Below the pieces are notes generated by a model. The model was not told where the DNA came from. It saw only the letters and a program-made list of their open reading frames with translations, and searched no databases. Shown here piece by piece: positions 22,993-31,566 of a DNA stretch of 43,938 nucleotides (position 1 is its first letter; every line of letters starts with the position of its first letter). The DNA is taken from positions 1-43,938 of the forward strand of contig JAGBGK010000052.1 of assembly GCA_017936005.1 (NCBI GenBank). Reading direction: 5' to 3'. The position numbers and the translations under genes were made by a program. The stretch comes from Tidjanibacter sp. (GTDB lineage: Bacteria > Bacteroidota > Bacteroidia > Bacteroidales > Rikenellaceae).

Positions 22993-23973
22993 TTATCGGT
23001 TGGTTTGCAGGAAGTCCTCTATGTCTTTTTGGAGCTTTTTATAGAGGAAACACTCCTTGTAGTTCTCGTTGAAAAGGAGTGCATCACGCACGTTACAGAG
23101 CGAGTTGTTGTAGTTGCTCAACTCATTTTGCAGCACAAGTCCCGTGCGGTCGGAGTTGTAGATGCGCGTGGTCGATAGGTTTTTCAGGCGGTGGCACACG
23201 GCCGACAGAACCACGCTCACCACGTTGTCCATCAACGTGTGGCCGTGCATAAACAGATATGTCTGTTCGGGCGTTACGCCTCGCATATGCAGGAGGCTCT
23301 CAAAATCGCCCAGGCGTGTGGCAATGTCGGGGTGCTCATATTCGAGTATCTGCAAGCGACGTTCCACTTGTTTACGCAACCAAACAATAGTATTGGCTCC
23401 GTTACGCTCTGTGTCGAGGTAGCCAAGACGTACGGTATTCTTGAAATTTTGGAGCGGGAAAATGTTGGGTGTAGATATCTGGGCCGAGTAGGCATACCAC
23501 ACAAAAGCGGGGTATATAGCCTTTGAGTACTCGGCAAAGAAATCCTCAAAATCGAAGATGTGGGTGTCGTTCTTGGTGGCCTTCACACAGAGGTTGTGCA
23601 GCGATGGAGCATAGCAGAGGTAGTTCTCTGTGGAGTAGACATAGGTGTGGAACAGGTAGGGCGAGGCGTTGATGATGCGGGCGTCGTGTGTCTGGTCGGC
23701 GAAGAGGTAGTCGAAGTCGCTGTCCATACACATAATCAGCCCAGAGTTGCACATATCCGCCTGACTAAGCAGGGTTTTCTTTCCCTTTGCGAGGTCCTCT
23801 CGTTGTGGCACACTCACCTCAAACCTCACGTAGTCGTCCTCGTAGGGGTCCAGTATGCCACGCCAGAAGGCGATATCCTCATATCCTTCCACGAGGACAC
23901 GAATGTGTCGGCACCCTTCGGGTAGAGGGGTGGTGTGGGGTGATTGGGATATGTTGCTCTGTCGTTTTGCCAT
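22993..23973 (-). CDS. DUF4435 domain protein (TOPRIM-like)
   Basis: This 326-residue cytoplasmic protein resembles the DUF4435 family. The N-terminal half has a TOPRIM-like pattern: an acidic IRVLVEGYEDIAFW (Glu at the first strand end) and a DxD in CMDSDFDYLF. The phrase TYVYSTENYLCY follows, also typical. The helical C-terminal half is not conserved to my knowledge. TOPRIM-type domains act in nucleic-acid cleavage or phosphotransfer, and DUF4435 proteins often accompany AAA/ABC ATPases in defence or repair loci; none is adjacent here. It has its own -7 box (23984-23991) divergent from yciH. Confidence 0.7.
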   Translation of the reverse strand: MAKRQSNISQSPHTTPLPEGCRHIRVLVEGYEDIAFWRGILDPYEDDYVRFEVSVPQREDLAKGKKTLLSQADMCNSGLIMCMDSDFDYLFADQTHDARIINASPYLFHTYVYSTENYLCYAPSLHNLCVKATKNDTHIFDFEDFFAEYSKAIYPAFVWYAYSAQISTPNIFPLQNFKNTVRLGYLDTERNGANTIVWLRKQVERRLQILEYEHPDIATRLGDFESLLHMRGVTPEQTYLFMHGHTLMDNVVSVVLSAVCHRLKNLSTTRIYNSDRTGLVLQNELSNYNNSLCNVRDALLFNENYKECFLYKKLQKDIEDFLQTNR

Positions 23974-23983
23974 AGTGGGTGTA

Positions 23984-23991
23984 CAAAAATA
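23984..23991 (-). promoter_or_regulatory. -7 box for the DUF4435 gene
   Basis: The minus strand reads TATTTTTG, only 10 bp before the ATG at 23973. That implies a very short leader or a leaderless mRNA. Confidence 0.5.
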
Positions 23992-24003
23992 AGAAAAAAT
24001 CCA

Positions 24004-24011
24004 TATCTTTG
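24004..24011 (+). promoter_or_regulatory. -7 box for yciH
   Basis: TATCTTTG matches TAnnTTTG and lies 33 bp before the yciH ATG, divergent from the DUF4435 box. Confidence 0.6.
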
Positions 24012-24044
24012 TGATATTAGTGGGACTATTTATTTCTCCTTGAT

Positions 24045-24392
24045 ATGGCAGACAACGATTGGAAGGCTCGTTTGGGTGTGGTTTTCTCCACCAATCCCGA
24101 TTTTAATTACACAACCGACGAACAGGAAGAGGTCGAAACTCTGGCTCCTGCGAAGCAGAATCTGCGAGTGTGGCTCGATAGGAACCACCGAGGGGGCAAG
24201 ACGGTGACTCTTGTCAAGGGGTTTGTGGGCTCGGAGGAGGACCTCAAAGAGTTGGCTCGTATGCTCAAAAACCGCTGTGGTGTGGGAGGCTCGGCCAAGG
24301 ATGGTGAGATTATCATTCAGGGCGACCACCGCGAGAGGGTGTTGCAACTACTCCTCGATGCGGGTTACCGAGCAAAAAAAGCAGGGGCGTAA
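24045..24392 (+). CDS. yciH: SUI1/YciH-family translation initiation factor homologue
   Basis: This 115-residue protein is a bacterial SUI1 (eIF1) homologue. The C-terminal 75 residues carry the signature: NLRVWLDRNHRGGKTVTLVKGFVG, then LARMLKNRCGVGGSAKDGEIIIQGDHRERV and LLLDAGYRAKKAG. E. coli YciH is thought to act on start-site fidelity at the ribosome; the role in Bacteroidetes is not well studied. The N-terminus is acidic. Its stop runs straight into nine heptamer repeats. Confidence 0.93.
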   Translation: MADNDWKARLGVVFSTNPDFNYTTDEQEEVETLAPAKQNLRVWLDRNHRGGKTVTLVKGFVGSEEDLKELARMLKNRCGVGGSAKDGEIIIQGDHRERVLQLLLDAGYRAKKAGA

Positions 24393-24394
24393 GA

Positions 24395-24457
24395 CGTCGA
24401 CCGTCGACCGTCAACCGACGACCGTCAACCGTCAACCGACGACCGTCAACCGACAAT
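24395..24457. repeat. Heptamer repeat, CGTCAAC type, 9 units
   Basis: Nine 7-bp units (CGTCGAC twice, CGTCAAC, CGACGAC, CGTCAAC twice, CGACGAC, CGTCAAC, CGACAAT) begin two bases after the yciH stop. The unit is the reverse complement of the GTTGACG unit at 3210. Confidence 0.88.
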
Positions 24458-24480
24458 TCTAAATGTTCCTCCTAAATCAT

Positions 24481-24500
24481 GGGTATCTTTTTTAATACCT
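24481..24500. repeat. Solitary copy of the GGGTATC hairpin core
   Basis: GGGTATCTTTTTTAATACCT differs by one base from the palindromic cores of the array at 37531-38060. It lies 10 bp before the ATG at 24511, where it could affect translation initiation or terminate yciH transcription. Confidence 0.75.
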
Positions 24501-24510
24501 GAGGGCAGAA

Positions 24511-27453
24511 ATGGTAAAAAGGAAATTGAGAGGCAAACTTATCATACTTCTCGTTGCGGCGTTGTGGTCGCAGGGGGCAATGGCGCAGTTCTACAACACG
24601 GGTGCCTCACCTGACCACATCCGTTGGCGACTCTATGAGGATGGGGCTCGTAGGGTGGTTGCGCCCGACTATTTCGACCAATCGGCACGCTCCATTCTCC
24701 ACTATATGGACACCGTGAGCCACACCATCGGATATGGCCTACCAATCAACAAACTACTAACCTCGCCCGTTGTGGTGCACGCCGAGAACAGCGCTTCCAA
24801 CGGACTCTCCATCTGGGCTCCGTTGAGGGTGGAGATGTCGGGAATGCCGGCAGAGAGTGGCTATGGTCTCTCTTGGTTGCGCCAACTCTCTGTCCACGAA
24901 TTTCGCCACACGGCACAATACTCGGCACTCAATCGTGGCCTTATCAAGGCCCTGCGCCCTGTGTTGGGCCAGCAGTGGATGCTCCTGACGAGTGGACTTA
25001 TGCCCTTCTGGTGGATTGAGGGTGATGCTACGGATGCCGAGACGCAGGCCTCCACGTTTGGACGTGCACTGCAACCATCCTTCACGATGCACTACCGTGC
25101 GGTGGGGCGTGATATTCTTCGCTCCACAAACCCCGACACTTGGTTTGGGGGTTCCTACAACAAATATGTTCCTTCGCACTACAACCTCGGCTACCAGCTG
25201 GTGACTATGGCCAACACCATTGGCGGACGCTATGTGTGGGGCGATGTGATTGACTATGTGGTCAGTAAGCCCTACACTATTTTCCCCACCGAGTGGGCTA
25301 TGCGCCGTAGGCTCGGCTACTCCACCGAGGAACTTTTCCGCTCCACCTTTGAGAGTCTGAACGATTGGTGGGATAGCCTACCGGAGAGGAGCGACAGCGC
25401 ACGCAGGGTGCAACAATCCGCCACCGAGAGTTCGCCCTACACCACACTTCGTTGGCCGTTGTGGGTGGACGGAAACACCATCGTTGCCCTCAAAGGCGAT
25501 TTTGATAGGCCCCAACGATTTGTGGCCGTGGATGTGGCTACGGGTGTGGAACGTGGAATTATCAACCCGGGCACCGTCAGTTCGCGTCCTGCCATTGTGG
25601 GTGATGAAATCTATTGGACCGAACGCTGTCAACTATCCTCTTTTGCCCAGCAGATGGGCTCGGTTATGTACAAGGCACCCATTGATGGAGGCAAGGCGCA
25701 GCGGGTGTTACACAAGAGTATCTACTCGCTCTATCCCACGGAGTGGGGTGGGGAGTTGGCCTTTGTGCGCTACAACTTCGAGGGTACCTATTCGATTGTC
25801 TGCATAGAGGGCGAGGCTACACTCCCTTGTGGGGTTGAGGTCCACGGCTTGGCGGGCGATGGAGAGTGGCTCTACCTGCTCACAACCTCTGCGGATGGTA
25901 TGGCCATCGAGCGCATCTGTCCCAAAGATTGGCGTAGGGAGGTGGTGCGTAAGGCTTCCCAAACAACCCTCTCCGACCTGAGGGCGCAGGGTGGCATACT
26001 CTACTTTGGCTCCATTGCTTCGGGATACGACGAGGTGCACACACTTGACCCCTCCACGGGCAGGGAGTGGCGACTGACCACCTCTCGCTATGGCTCCTTT
26101 GATGGCTATCCTTCGCCTGATGGTAAGCACCTAGCTCTTGCGGTCTATGATGCCGAGGGATACCACTTGGCGGTGGCCGAGGTAGAGTTTCAGGATGAAG
26201 TGATGTGGAGCGAGGTGCCACAAAGTGTGGTCAATCCTCCGAGATATGAGTGGAGTGGTATGATAGACGTGGGAGGCGTGGAGTTCACGCCCGATGACCT
26301 TGAAGAGTCCAAACGTAGCGTGTCGTCAAAACCCTATCGTAAGGCGGCCCACCTTTTGGACTTCCACTCGTGGGCTCCCATCTACTACCGCCCGGAGGAT
26401 ATTATGGCCGGCTCGCTGGGCGATGTGGGCTTTGGAGTGAGCGCAACATCCCAAAACATTCTCTCTTCGGCCTTTACCACCGTAGGCTACCGCTTGGGGT
26501 TGGACGGCTCGCACAAGGGAGTTGTCAACTTCAAATATGTGGGCCTGCCCGTTAAGTTGGAACTTGGCGCAACGGTTAGCAGTCGCTCGGCAGGAGCTGC
26601 TGTGGCGCAGGGTGTTATGATGAAAGACGGCGATTATTCGTCGAGTTACAACGACACGGAACACATTGCCACTCCTGAGTCAACACGCAGTTCGTGGTCG
26701 CTCACGGGACGAGCATATGCTCCCATAATTGTGCGTAACTCCTATTGGACTTCTGTGCTGACCCCTTCGGTGGAGTTTTCTCACTCCAATCTGCGACTCT
26801 ATAACCCCACTCTGCATCGCTACCACACGGGTGTGACAGGCTTGGCTGCCACGCTCCAATGGAACTCCTATACTCGAATGGCGGTGCGTGACTTGCAATC
26901 TCGCTGGGGTATGGCTGTGATTGGTGGTGTGGGACGTATGATGGGTGGCTTTGAGAGCCCCACGACTGTCGGCGTGTTTGGCCGTGTGTACACGCCTGCT
27001 TTTGGTGCTAACGATGGCTTCGCGGTGAAGGCTTCTTGGCAGGGCATTGAGGGCAACGGCCCCGTTGGTTATGCGCTCGACTTCGGTTGGGGCCACCCAC
27101 GAGGTTTTGACCACTTCGTGGAAAACTATCCCTATTGGCCCGACGATAATGTGGGCCTCTCGGTGCAATATAACACACCACTCTGCTATCCCGATGTGGG
27201 TGTCAGTGGTGTTGTCTTGCTCAAAAGGGTGCGTTTGGGGCTCTTTGCCGACGGGTTTGCGTGGAGAGGACTCAACGGCTTGGGTAGGTCGGCTATGGGT
27301 GTGATGGCCACTTGTGGTGGCGAGTTATGGCTGGACACTTCGTGGTTCCGACTCCCCTCCGAGGGCGACCTTTCCATACGCCTCGCACTCTATGAGGATG
27401 CCATCCATTGGGGCGTTCCGGTGATTAGTGGGGGTGTGAGTGTCAATTTTTAG
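24511..27453 (+). CDS. Putative outer-membrane protein with HExxH protease domain, propeller and C-terminal barrel
   Basis: This 980-residue protein has a signal peptide (residues 1-25, ending AMAQ). The N-terminal domain carries a gluzincin zinc motif: HEFRH (129-133, with Glu130 as base) and a downstream WWIEGDATDAE with Glu170 as the likely third ligand. Residues of about 310-590 look like a WD40/TolB-type beta-propeller with repeated DG-type strands (YPSPDGKHLALAVYD). The last 370 residues alternate polar and hydrophobic with many aromatics and end VSGGVSVNF; a C-terminal Phe is typical of outer-membrane barrels. No experimentally studied relative comes to mind, so the protease activity is inference. 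pbp1a follows 51 bp downstream with its own promoter. Confidence 0.65.
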   Translation: MVKRKLRGKLIILLVAALWSQGAMAQFYNTGASPDHIRWRLYEDGARRVVAPDYFDQSARSILHYMDTVSHTIGYGLPINKLLTSPVVVHAENSASNGLSIWAPLRVEMSGMPAESGYGLSWLRQLSVHEFRHTAQYSALNRGLIKALRPVLGQQWMLLTSGLMPFWWIEGDATDAETQASTFGRALQPSFTMHYRAVGRDILRSTNPDTWFGGSYNKYVPSHYNLGYQLVTMANTIGGRYVWGDVIDYVVSKPYTIFPTEWAMRRRLGYSTEELFRSTFESLNDWWDSLPERSDSARRVQQSATESSPYTTLRWPLWVDGNTIVALKGDFDRPQRFVAVDVATGVERGIINPGTVSSRPAIVGDEIYWTERCQLSSFAQQMGSVMYKAPIDGGKAQRVLHKSIYSLYPTEWGGELAFVRYNFEGTYSIVCIEGEATLPCGVEVHGLAGDGEWLYLLTTSADGMAIERICPKDWRREVVRKASQTTLSDLRAQGGILYFGSIASGYDEVHTLDPSTGREWRLTTSRYGSFDGYPSPDGKHLALAVYDAEGYHLAVAEVEFQDEVMWSEVPQSVVNPPRYEWSGMIDVGGVEFTPDDLEESKRSVSSKPYRKAAHLLDFHSWAPIYYRPEDIMAGSLGDVGFGVSATSQNILSSAFTTVGYRLGLDGSHKGVVNFKYVGLPVKLELGATVSSRSAGAAVAQGVMMKDGDYSSSYNDTEHIATPESTRSSWSLTGRAYAPIIVRNSYWTSVLTPSVEFSHSNLRLYNPTLHRYHTGVTGLAATLQWNSYTRMAVRDLQSRWGMAVIGGVGRMMGGFESPTTVGVFGRVYTPAFGANDGFAVKASWQGIEGNGPVGYALDFGWGHPRGFDHFVENYPYWPDDNVGLSVQYNTPLCYPDVGVSGVVLLKRVRLGLFADGFAWRGLNGLGRSAMGVMATCGGELWLDTSWFRLPSEGDLSIRLALYEDAIHWGVPVISGGVSVNF

Positions 27454-27464
27454 ACAAAAATCAC

Positions 27465-27472
27465 TACCTTTG
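27465..27472 (+). promoter_or_regulatory. -7 box for the PBP1A gene
   Basis: TACCTTTG matches TAnnTTTG and lies 32 bp before the ATG at 27505, immediately after the stop of the outer-membrane protein gene. Confidence 0.6.
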
Positions 27473-27504
27473 TGGGTTGTAGATGAAGAAAACTGCGTAA
27501 TGCT

Positions 27505-29934
27505 ATGAAAAGATACAAGGATTTGAGCAAGGCAACGAGGGTTACCATCTGGTTTTGGACCATTGTGTTGGTGCCTTCCATCGCCTTCATCACACTTCTG
27601 CTGTTGACCAACTCAGGTACATTTGGCACACTGCCCTCGTTTGAGGAGTTGGAGAACCCCAAGAGTAACCTTGCCACCGAAATCTATTCGGAGGACGGAG
27701 TGTTGCTGGGCTCCTACTATGTGCAGAACCGTTCGTATGTGGACTACGAGGACCTCGCCCCCTCGTTGGTGGCAGCACTCATTGCCACCGAGGATGCACG
27801 TTTTGAGAGCCACTCCGGTATCGACTTCATTTCGCTTGCCCGTGTGGCGGTGCGCACCATTGCCTTGGGCGATAGGGGACAGGGCGGTGGCTCGACCATC
27901 ACACAGCAGCTGGCCAAAAACCTCTTCCCGAGGGACACAACCCACTACTCCTCCAAACTTGCTCGTACGGGTAAACTCGTCATCGCCAAGTTTAAGGAGT
28001 GGATTACGGCCGTGAAACTCGAACACAACTACACCAAAGACGAGATTGTGGCGATGTATTTCAACACCGTCTTCTTCGGCTCCAATGCCTACGGTATCAA
28101 GTCGGCAGCCAAGACCTTCTTCGATAAGGAACCCTCGGAACTCAACGTGCAGGAGGCTGCAGTGTTGGTTGGTGTGGTCAATGCGCCCACACGTTACAGC
28201 CCCGTGCGTAACCCCAAGAACTCGCTGGCAAGGCGCAACACGGTTATGAGCCGTATGGAGGCCGCAGGGTATATTACGGCCGAACAACTCGACTCACTCA
28301 AAGCACTTCCCATAGAGCTCCGATTCTCACAATCGAGCCACAACGAGGGCCTTGCGACCTACTTCCGAGAGATGATACGTCTGACGATGACCTCGCCAAA
28401 GCCCACTCGTAATATGTTCTACACCAAGTATGACTACGAAAAGGAGGTCGAAAGGTGGGAGAAAAACCCCCTATATGGCTGGTGTCTGAAAAACCAAAAG
28501 GCCGATGGTAGCAACTATAACATCTACCGTGATGGCCTGAAAATCTACACCACCCTCAATAGCACAATGCAACGCTATGCGGAGGAGGCTGTGCAGAAAC
28601 AACTCTCCACACAGATTCAGCCTGCAATGGAGAAGCAGTATAGCGAAACCAATGTGCTGTTTACCGACTTGGAGCAGGAGGAAGTGGATAAGATTATCAA
28701 ACGTGCGGTGCGCTATTCGGACCGCTATCGTGATATGTCCAACGCAGGCTATTCGCACGCAGCCATCGACGAGGCGTTCCGCACCAAAGTGCGCACTCGC
28801 ATCTTCACCTACAAGGGCGAGGTTGACACCCTCATCACTCCCCTCGACTCCATCCTCCACCACAAGCGCATTATGCGTGCTTCGCTGGTGGCTATGGACC
28901 CACACAATGGTTATGTGAAGGCCTATGTGGGTGGTCCCAACTTCCGATATTTCAAGTATGATATGGCCAAACAGGGCAAGCGTCAGGTGGGCTCCACCAT
29001 CAAGCCCTTCATCTACACCTTCGCCTTTGACCACCTCGGCTACAACCCCTGTACAATGGTACCCAACCTGCCCGTAACCATCGAAACATACACGGGCGAG
29101 GCGTGGACTCCCAAAGAGGCCGGCTCGGTTGTCTATGATGGCGAGCTTTATCCTTTGAAGTGGGGTATGGCACGTAGTCGCAACAACTATTCGGCTTGGA
29201 TTATGAAGCAGGCTAACCAGCCCGAAGCGGTGGCAGACTTCATCCACAATATGGGTATTATGAGCTACATCGACCCTGTGAATGCCATCTGTCTGGGTAC
29301 GCCCGATGTGTCGCTCTTTGAGATGGTGGGTGCCTATTCCACCTTCGCAAATAGGGGCGTCTATACCGAGCCAATCTTTGTTACACGCATCGAGGACCGA
29401 CACGGCAACGTGCTGGCCGAGTTTAATACCACCAGCACGGTGGCCATCAGCGAACACACGGCCTACACAATGGTCGATATGCTTCGCACTGTTGTACAAC
29501 GCGGTACGGGCGTAAGGCTCGGCTGGGCCTATGGTATGAGCGATGTTGAGGTAGGTGGTAAGACCGGTACATCACAGGAAAATAGGGACGCGTGGTTTAT
29601 GTGCGTTGCTCCCAACCTTGTTGGTGGTGTGTGGGTCGGTGGTGAGGACCAAAGCGTACACCTCGCATCAAAGGGCGAAGGCTCGGTGGTGGCTCTGCCT
29701 GTCTATGGCGAATTTCTCAGGAGTGTTATGGAGGACGGCTCACTTGGGGTAACCAAGACCGACACCTTCTTCCGTCCTATGGGTGCCAAAGAGTATAATT
29801 GTTGGGATGGTTCGGTAACTATTGAGGATGTTGAGGCTGCCGAAAATAGCGAAGCCGCCGAGGGCGAGCAGGCTGTTGTGGTGGAGAAGAAACCAAACGA
29901 TGTGGTCTTTGAGGACGACGAGGAGTTTTTCTAA
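27505..29934 (+). CDS. Penicillin-binding protein 1A, bifunctional
   Basis: This 809-residue class A PBP polymerises and cross-links peptidoglycan. An N-terminal membrane anchor (about residues 13-36) is followed by a GT51 glycosyltransferase domain with the catalytic Glu96 in IATEDARFESHSGID and GGSTITQQLAKNL. The transpeptidase domain has SxxK at GSTIKP (Ser497), SxN at SRNNYS and KTG at GKTGTSQENRDAWF. The C-terminal tail is acidic (ending FEDDEEFF) and may be disordered. A terminator at 29941-29978 follows. Confidence 0.95.
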   Translation: MKRYKDLSKATRVTIWFWTIVLVPSIAFITLLLLTNSGTFGTLPSFEELENPKSNLATEIYSEDGVLLGSYYVQNRSYVDYEDLAPSLVAALIATEDARFESHSGIDFISLARVAVRTIALGDRGQGGGSTITQQLAKNLFPRDTTHYSSKLARTGKLVIAKFKEWITAVKLEHNYTKDEIVAMYFNTVFFGSNAYGIKSAAKTFFDKEPSELNVQEAAVLVGVVNAPTRYSPVRNPKNSLARRNTVMSRMEAAGYITAEQLDSLKALPIELRFSQSSHNEGLATYFREMIRLTMTSPKPTRNMFYTKYDYEKEVERWEKNPLYGWCLKNQKADGSNYNIYRDGLKIYTTLNSTMQRYAEEAVQKQLSTQIQPAMEKQYSETNVLFTDLEQEEVDKIIKRAVRYSDRYRDMSNAGYSHAAIDEAFRTKVRTRIFTYKGEVDTLITPLDSILHHKRIMRASLVAMDPHNGYVKAYVGGPNFRYFKYDMAKQGKRQVGSTIKPFIYTFAFDHLGYNPCTMVPNLPVTIETYTGEAWTPKEAGSVVYDGELYPLKWGMARSRNNYSAWIMKQANQPEAVADFIHNMGIMSYIDPVNAICLGTPDVSLFEMVGAYSTFANRGVYTEPIFVTRIEDRHGNVLAEFNTTSTVAISEHTAYTMVDMLRTVVQRGTGVRLGWAYGMSDVEVGGKTGTSQENRDAWFMCVAPNLVGGVWVGGEDQSVHLASKGEGSVVALPVYGEFLRSVMEDGSLGVTKTDTFFRPMGAKEYNCWDGSVTIEDVEAAENSEAAEGEQAVVVEKKPNDVVFEDDEEFF

Positions 29935-29940
29935 AAGCGA

Positions 29941-29978
29941 CCTCACCGTCATACACAACAAAACGGTAAGGATTTTTT
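29941..29978 (+). terminator. Terminator of the PBP1A gene
   Basis: CCTcACCGT (29941-29949) pairs with ACGGTaAGG (29963-29971), followed by six Ts. The stem has one internal mismatch and a 13-nt loop. Confidence 0.7.
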
Positions 29979-29981
29979 AAT

Positions 29982-30025
29982 AATAAATAGGGATATAGCA
30001 ACTAATAAATAAGGATATAGCAACT
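29982..30025 (+). repeat. 22-bp tandem duplication abutting the asd start
   Basis: Two 22-bp copies of AATAAATAgGGATATAGCAACT (one difference, G to A) run directly into the asd ATG at 30026. The duplication makes two equivalent translation-initiation contexts but only one ATG. Confidence 0.85.
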
Positions 30026-31027
30026 ATGAATGTAGCAATTGTTGGTGCAAGCGGAGCAGTAGGACAGGAGTTCCTGCGCATACTTGCCGAGAGGAATTTC
30101 CCCGTTGACAACCTCTATCTCTTCGGTAGCGAGAGGAGCGCAGGCAGGGAGTATGAGTTCAAGGGAAAGAAATACACCGTGCAACTTCTCGCACACAACG
30201 ACGACTTCAAGGGCATTGACGTTGCTTTTGTGTCGGCCGGTGGCGGTACCTCCAAGGAGTTTGAGAAGACCATCACCAAGCACGGAGCGATTATGATTGA
30301 CAATTCGAGCGCATTCCGTATGGACAAGGATGTGCCTCTGGTCGTTCCCGAAGTAAATCCCGAGGATGCACACAACACACCTCGTAACGTCATTGCCAAC
30401 CCCAACTGTTCCACTATTCAGATGGTGGTGGCTTTGGCTGCGTTGGAGAAATTGGCACACATCAAACGAGTACACGTGGCCACCTATCAGGCAGCCAGCG
30501 GTGCGGGTGCGATGGGTATCGCCGAGTTGGAGCAGCAGTACACCGAGATTGTTGAGGGCAAGGAGCCTACGGTTAATAAGTTCGCCTACCAACTTGCAGG
30601 CAATGTCATCCCCCATATCGACGTGTTTACCGATAACGACTACACCAAAGAGGAACTCAAAATGCACTTCGAGACGCAGAAGATTATGCACTCCGACGTT
30701 GCTGTGAGCGCAACGTGTGTGCGTGTACCCGTGGCGAGGGCACACTCGGAGGCCATCTGGGTGGAGTTTGAGAGGCCCGTGAGTGTTGAGGAGGCCAAGG
30801 CTGCACTTGCTGCTGGCGAAGGCCTCGTGGTTGAGGATGTGCCTGCCGAGAAGAAATACCCTATGCCACTCTTTGTGGCCGAGACTACGCCTGTATTTGT
30901 GGGCCGTATCAGGGAGGATATTGCCAATCCCTGTGGTTTGACCTTCTGGTGCGTGGCCGACCAGATTCGCAAGGGAGCAGCACTCAACGCTGTGCAGATT
31001 GCCGAGAAACTCTTTGGCACAAGGTAG
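30026..31027 (+). CDS. asd: Aspartate-semialdehyde dehydrogenase
   Basis: This 333-residue enzyme reduces aspartyl phosphate to aspartate semialdehyde with NADPH, feeding lysine/diaminopimelate, threonine and methionine synthesis. Signatures: the nucleotide-binding [14 protein letters not shown] at the N-terminus, DNSSAFRMD, the catalytic Cys128 in [22 protein letters not shown], and the base His in [13 protein letters not shown]. It is a stand-alone unit between pbp1a and dnaK. Supplying diaminopimelate precursor fits loosely with the neighbouring peptidoglycan synthase, though no operon links them. Confidence 0.96.
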   Translation: MNVAIVGASGAVGQEFLRILAERNFPVDNLYLFGSERSAGREYEFKGKKYTVQLLAHNDDFKGIDVAFVSAGGGTSKEFEKTITKHGAIMIDNSSAFRMDKDVPLVVPEVNPEDAHNTPRNVIANPNCSTIQMVVALAALEKLAHIKRVHVATYQAASGAGAMGIAELEQQYTEIVEGKEPTVNKFAYQLAGNVIPHIDVFTDNDYTKEELKMHFETQKIMHSDVAVSATCVRVPVARAHSEAIWVEFERPVSVEEAKAALAAGEGLVVEDVPAEKKYPMPLFVAETTPVFVGRIREDIANPCGLTFWCVADQIRKGAALNAVQIAEKLFGTR

Positions 31028-31180
31028 TGCAACCACCGACCGCTGACCGTCAGCAGTCATCCGTTGACTGCCACCGTCATCCATTGACCACCGGCCGTCA
31101 GCAGTCATCCACCGACCACCGGCTGTCAGCAGTCATCCACCGACCACCGGCCGTCAACCGTCATCCATAGGCCGTCGGAT
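31028..31180. repeat. Degenerate heptamer repeat block after asd
   Basis: About 150 bp of degenerate 7-bp periodicity. Units such as ACCGACC, ACCGGCC, GTCAGCA and GTCATCC recur in the same order with a 28-bp higher-order period (GTCAGCA GTCATCC ACCGACC ACCGGCT, repeated). I see no gene in it. Confidence 0.75.
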
Positions 31181-31189
31181 ATCAGATTA

Positions 31190-31232
31190 AAAACTCTCGG
31201 GTATGAAAAACAATACCCGAGAGTTTGTTTTT
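31190..31232 (+). terminator. Terminator of asd
   Basis: AAACTCTCGGGTAT (31191-31204) pairs with ATACCCGAGAGTTT (31213-31226), a 14-bp perfect stem with loop GAAAAACA, followed by GTTTTTG. The stem contains the GGGTAT/ATACCC core also seen in the array at 37.5 kb. Confidence 0.82.
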
Positions 31233-31253
31233 GTCGCCAACGTGGTTGGTAGG

Positions 31254-31286
31254 ACAAAAAAACGGCACCTTCGCGAAGGTGCCGTT
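31254..31286 (-). terminator. Terminator of the small HTH gene
   Basis: AACGGCACCTTCGCGAAGGTGCCGTT is a perfect 26-bp palindrome. On the minus strand a run of Ts (plus-strand A run at 31255-31262) follows it, about 30 bp after the stop at 31318. Confidence 0.85.
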
Positions 31287-31317
31287 TCTCTTTGTGCTAT
31301 CCGCACAAGGCTGTTGA

Positions 31318-31566
31318 CTACTCCAGCTCTTTAAGGATACGCATTGCAGCCTGATAGATAGCGTCGTCCTCGAAACTTACGATACCGCCATCGGGACCCT
31401 CCTCCACAACGATACCTGCGGTGGTGGTGGCACCCTCAAAGTGGCGACCGCCAAAAAAGTTCCTTACTTCGTCTACATTGATGCCAAGCTCATCGGCGAT
31501 GCGCTGGCTGCTGCCACTGGGCAATTTGTCCTTGATGCGGCGCAATTCGTTAAAGGTGATTACCAT
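31318..31566 (-). CDS. Small putative DNA-binding protein, 82 residues
   Basis: The N-terminal half (FNELRRIKDKLPSGSSQRIADELGINVDEVRNFFGG) looks like a helix-turn-helix, with the recognition helix around residues 27-37. The C-terminal half is acidic and ends in a helix (DDAIYQAAMRILKELE). Similar short proteins occur in Bacteroidetes and are usually called DNA-binding protein without known targets. It is divergent from dnaK, 389 bp away. An imperfect -7 box (minus strand TACCTTTA, 31618-31625) lies about 50 bp upstream. Confidence 0.72.
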   Translation of the reverse strand: MVITFNELRRIKDKLPSGSSQRIADELGINVDEVRNFFGGRHFEGATTTAGIVVEEGPDGGIVSFEDDAIYQAAMRILKELE

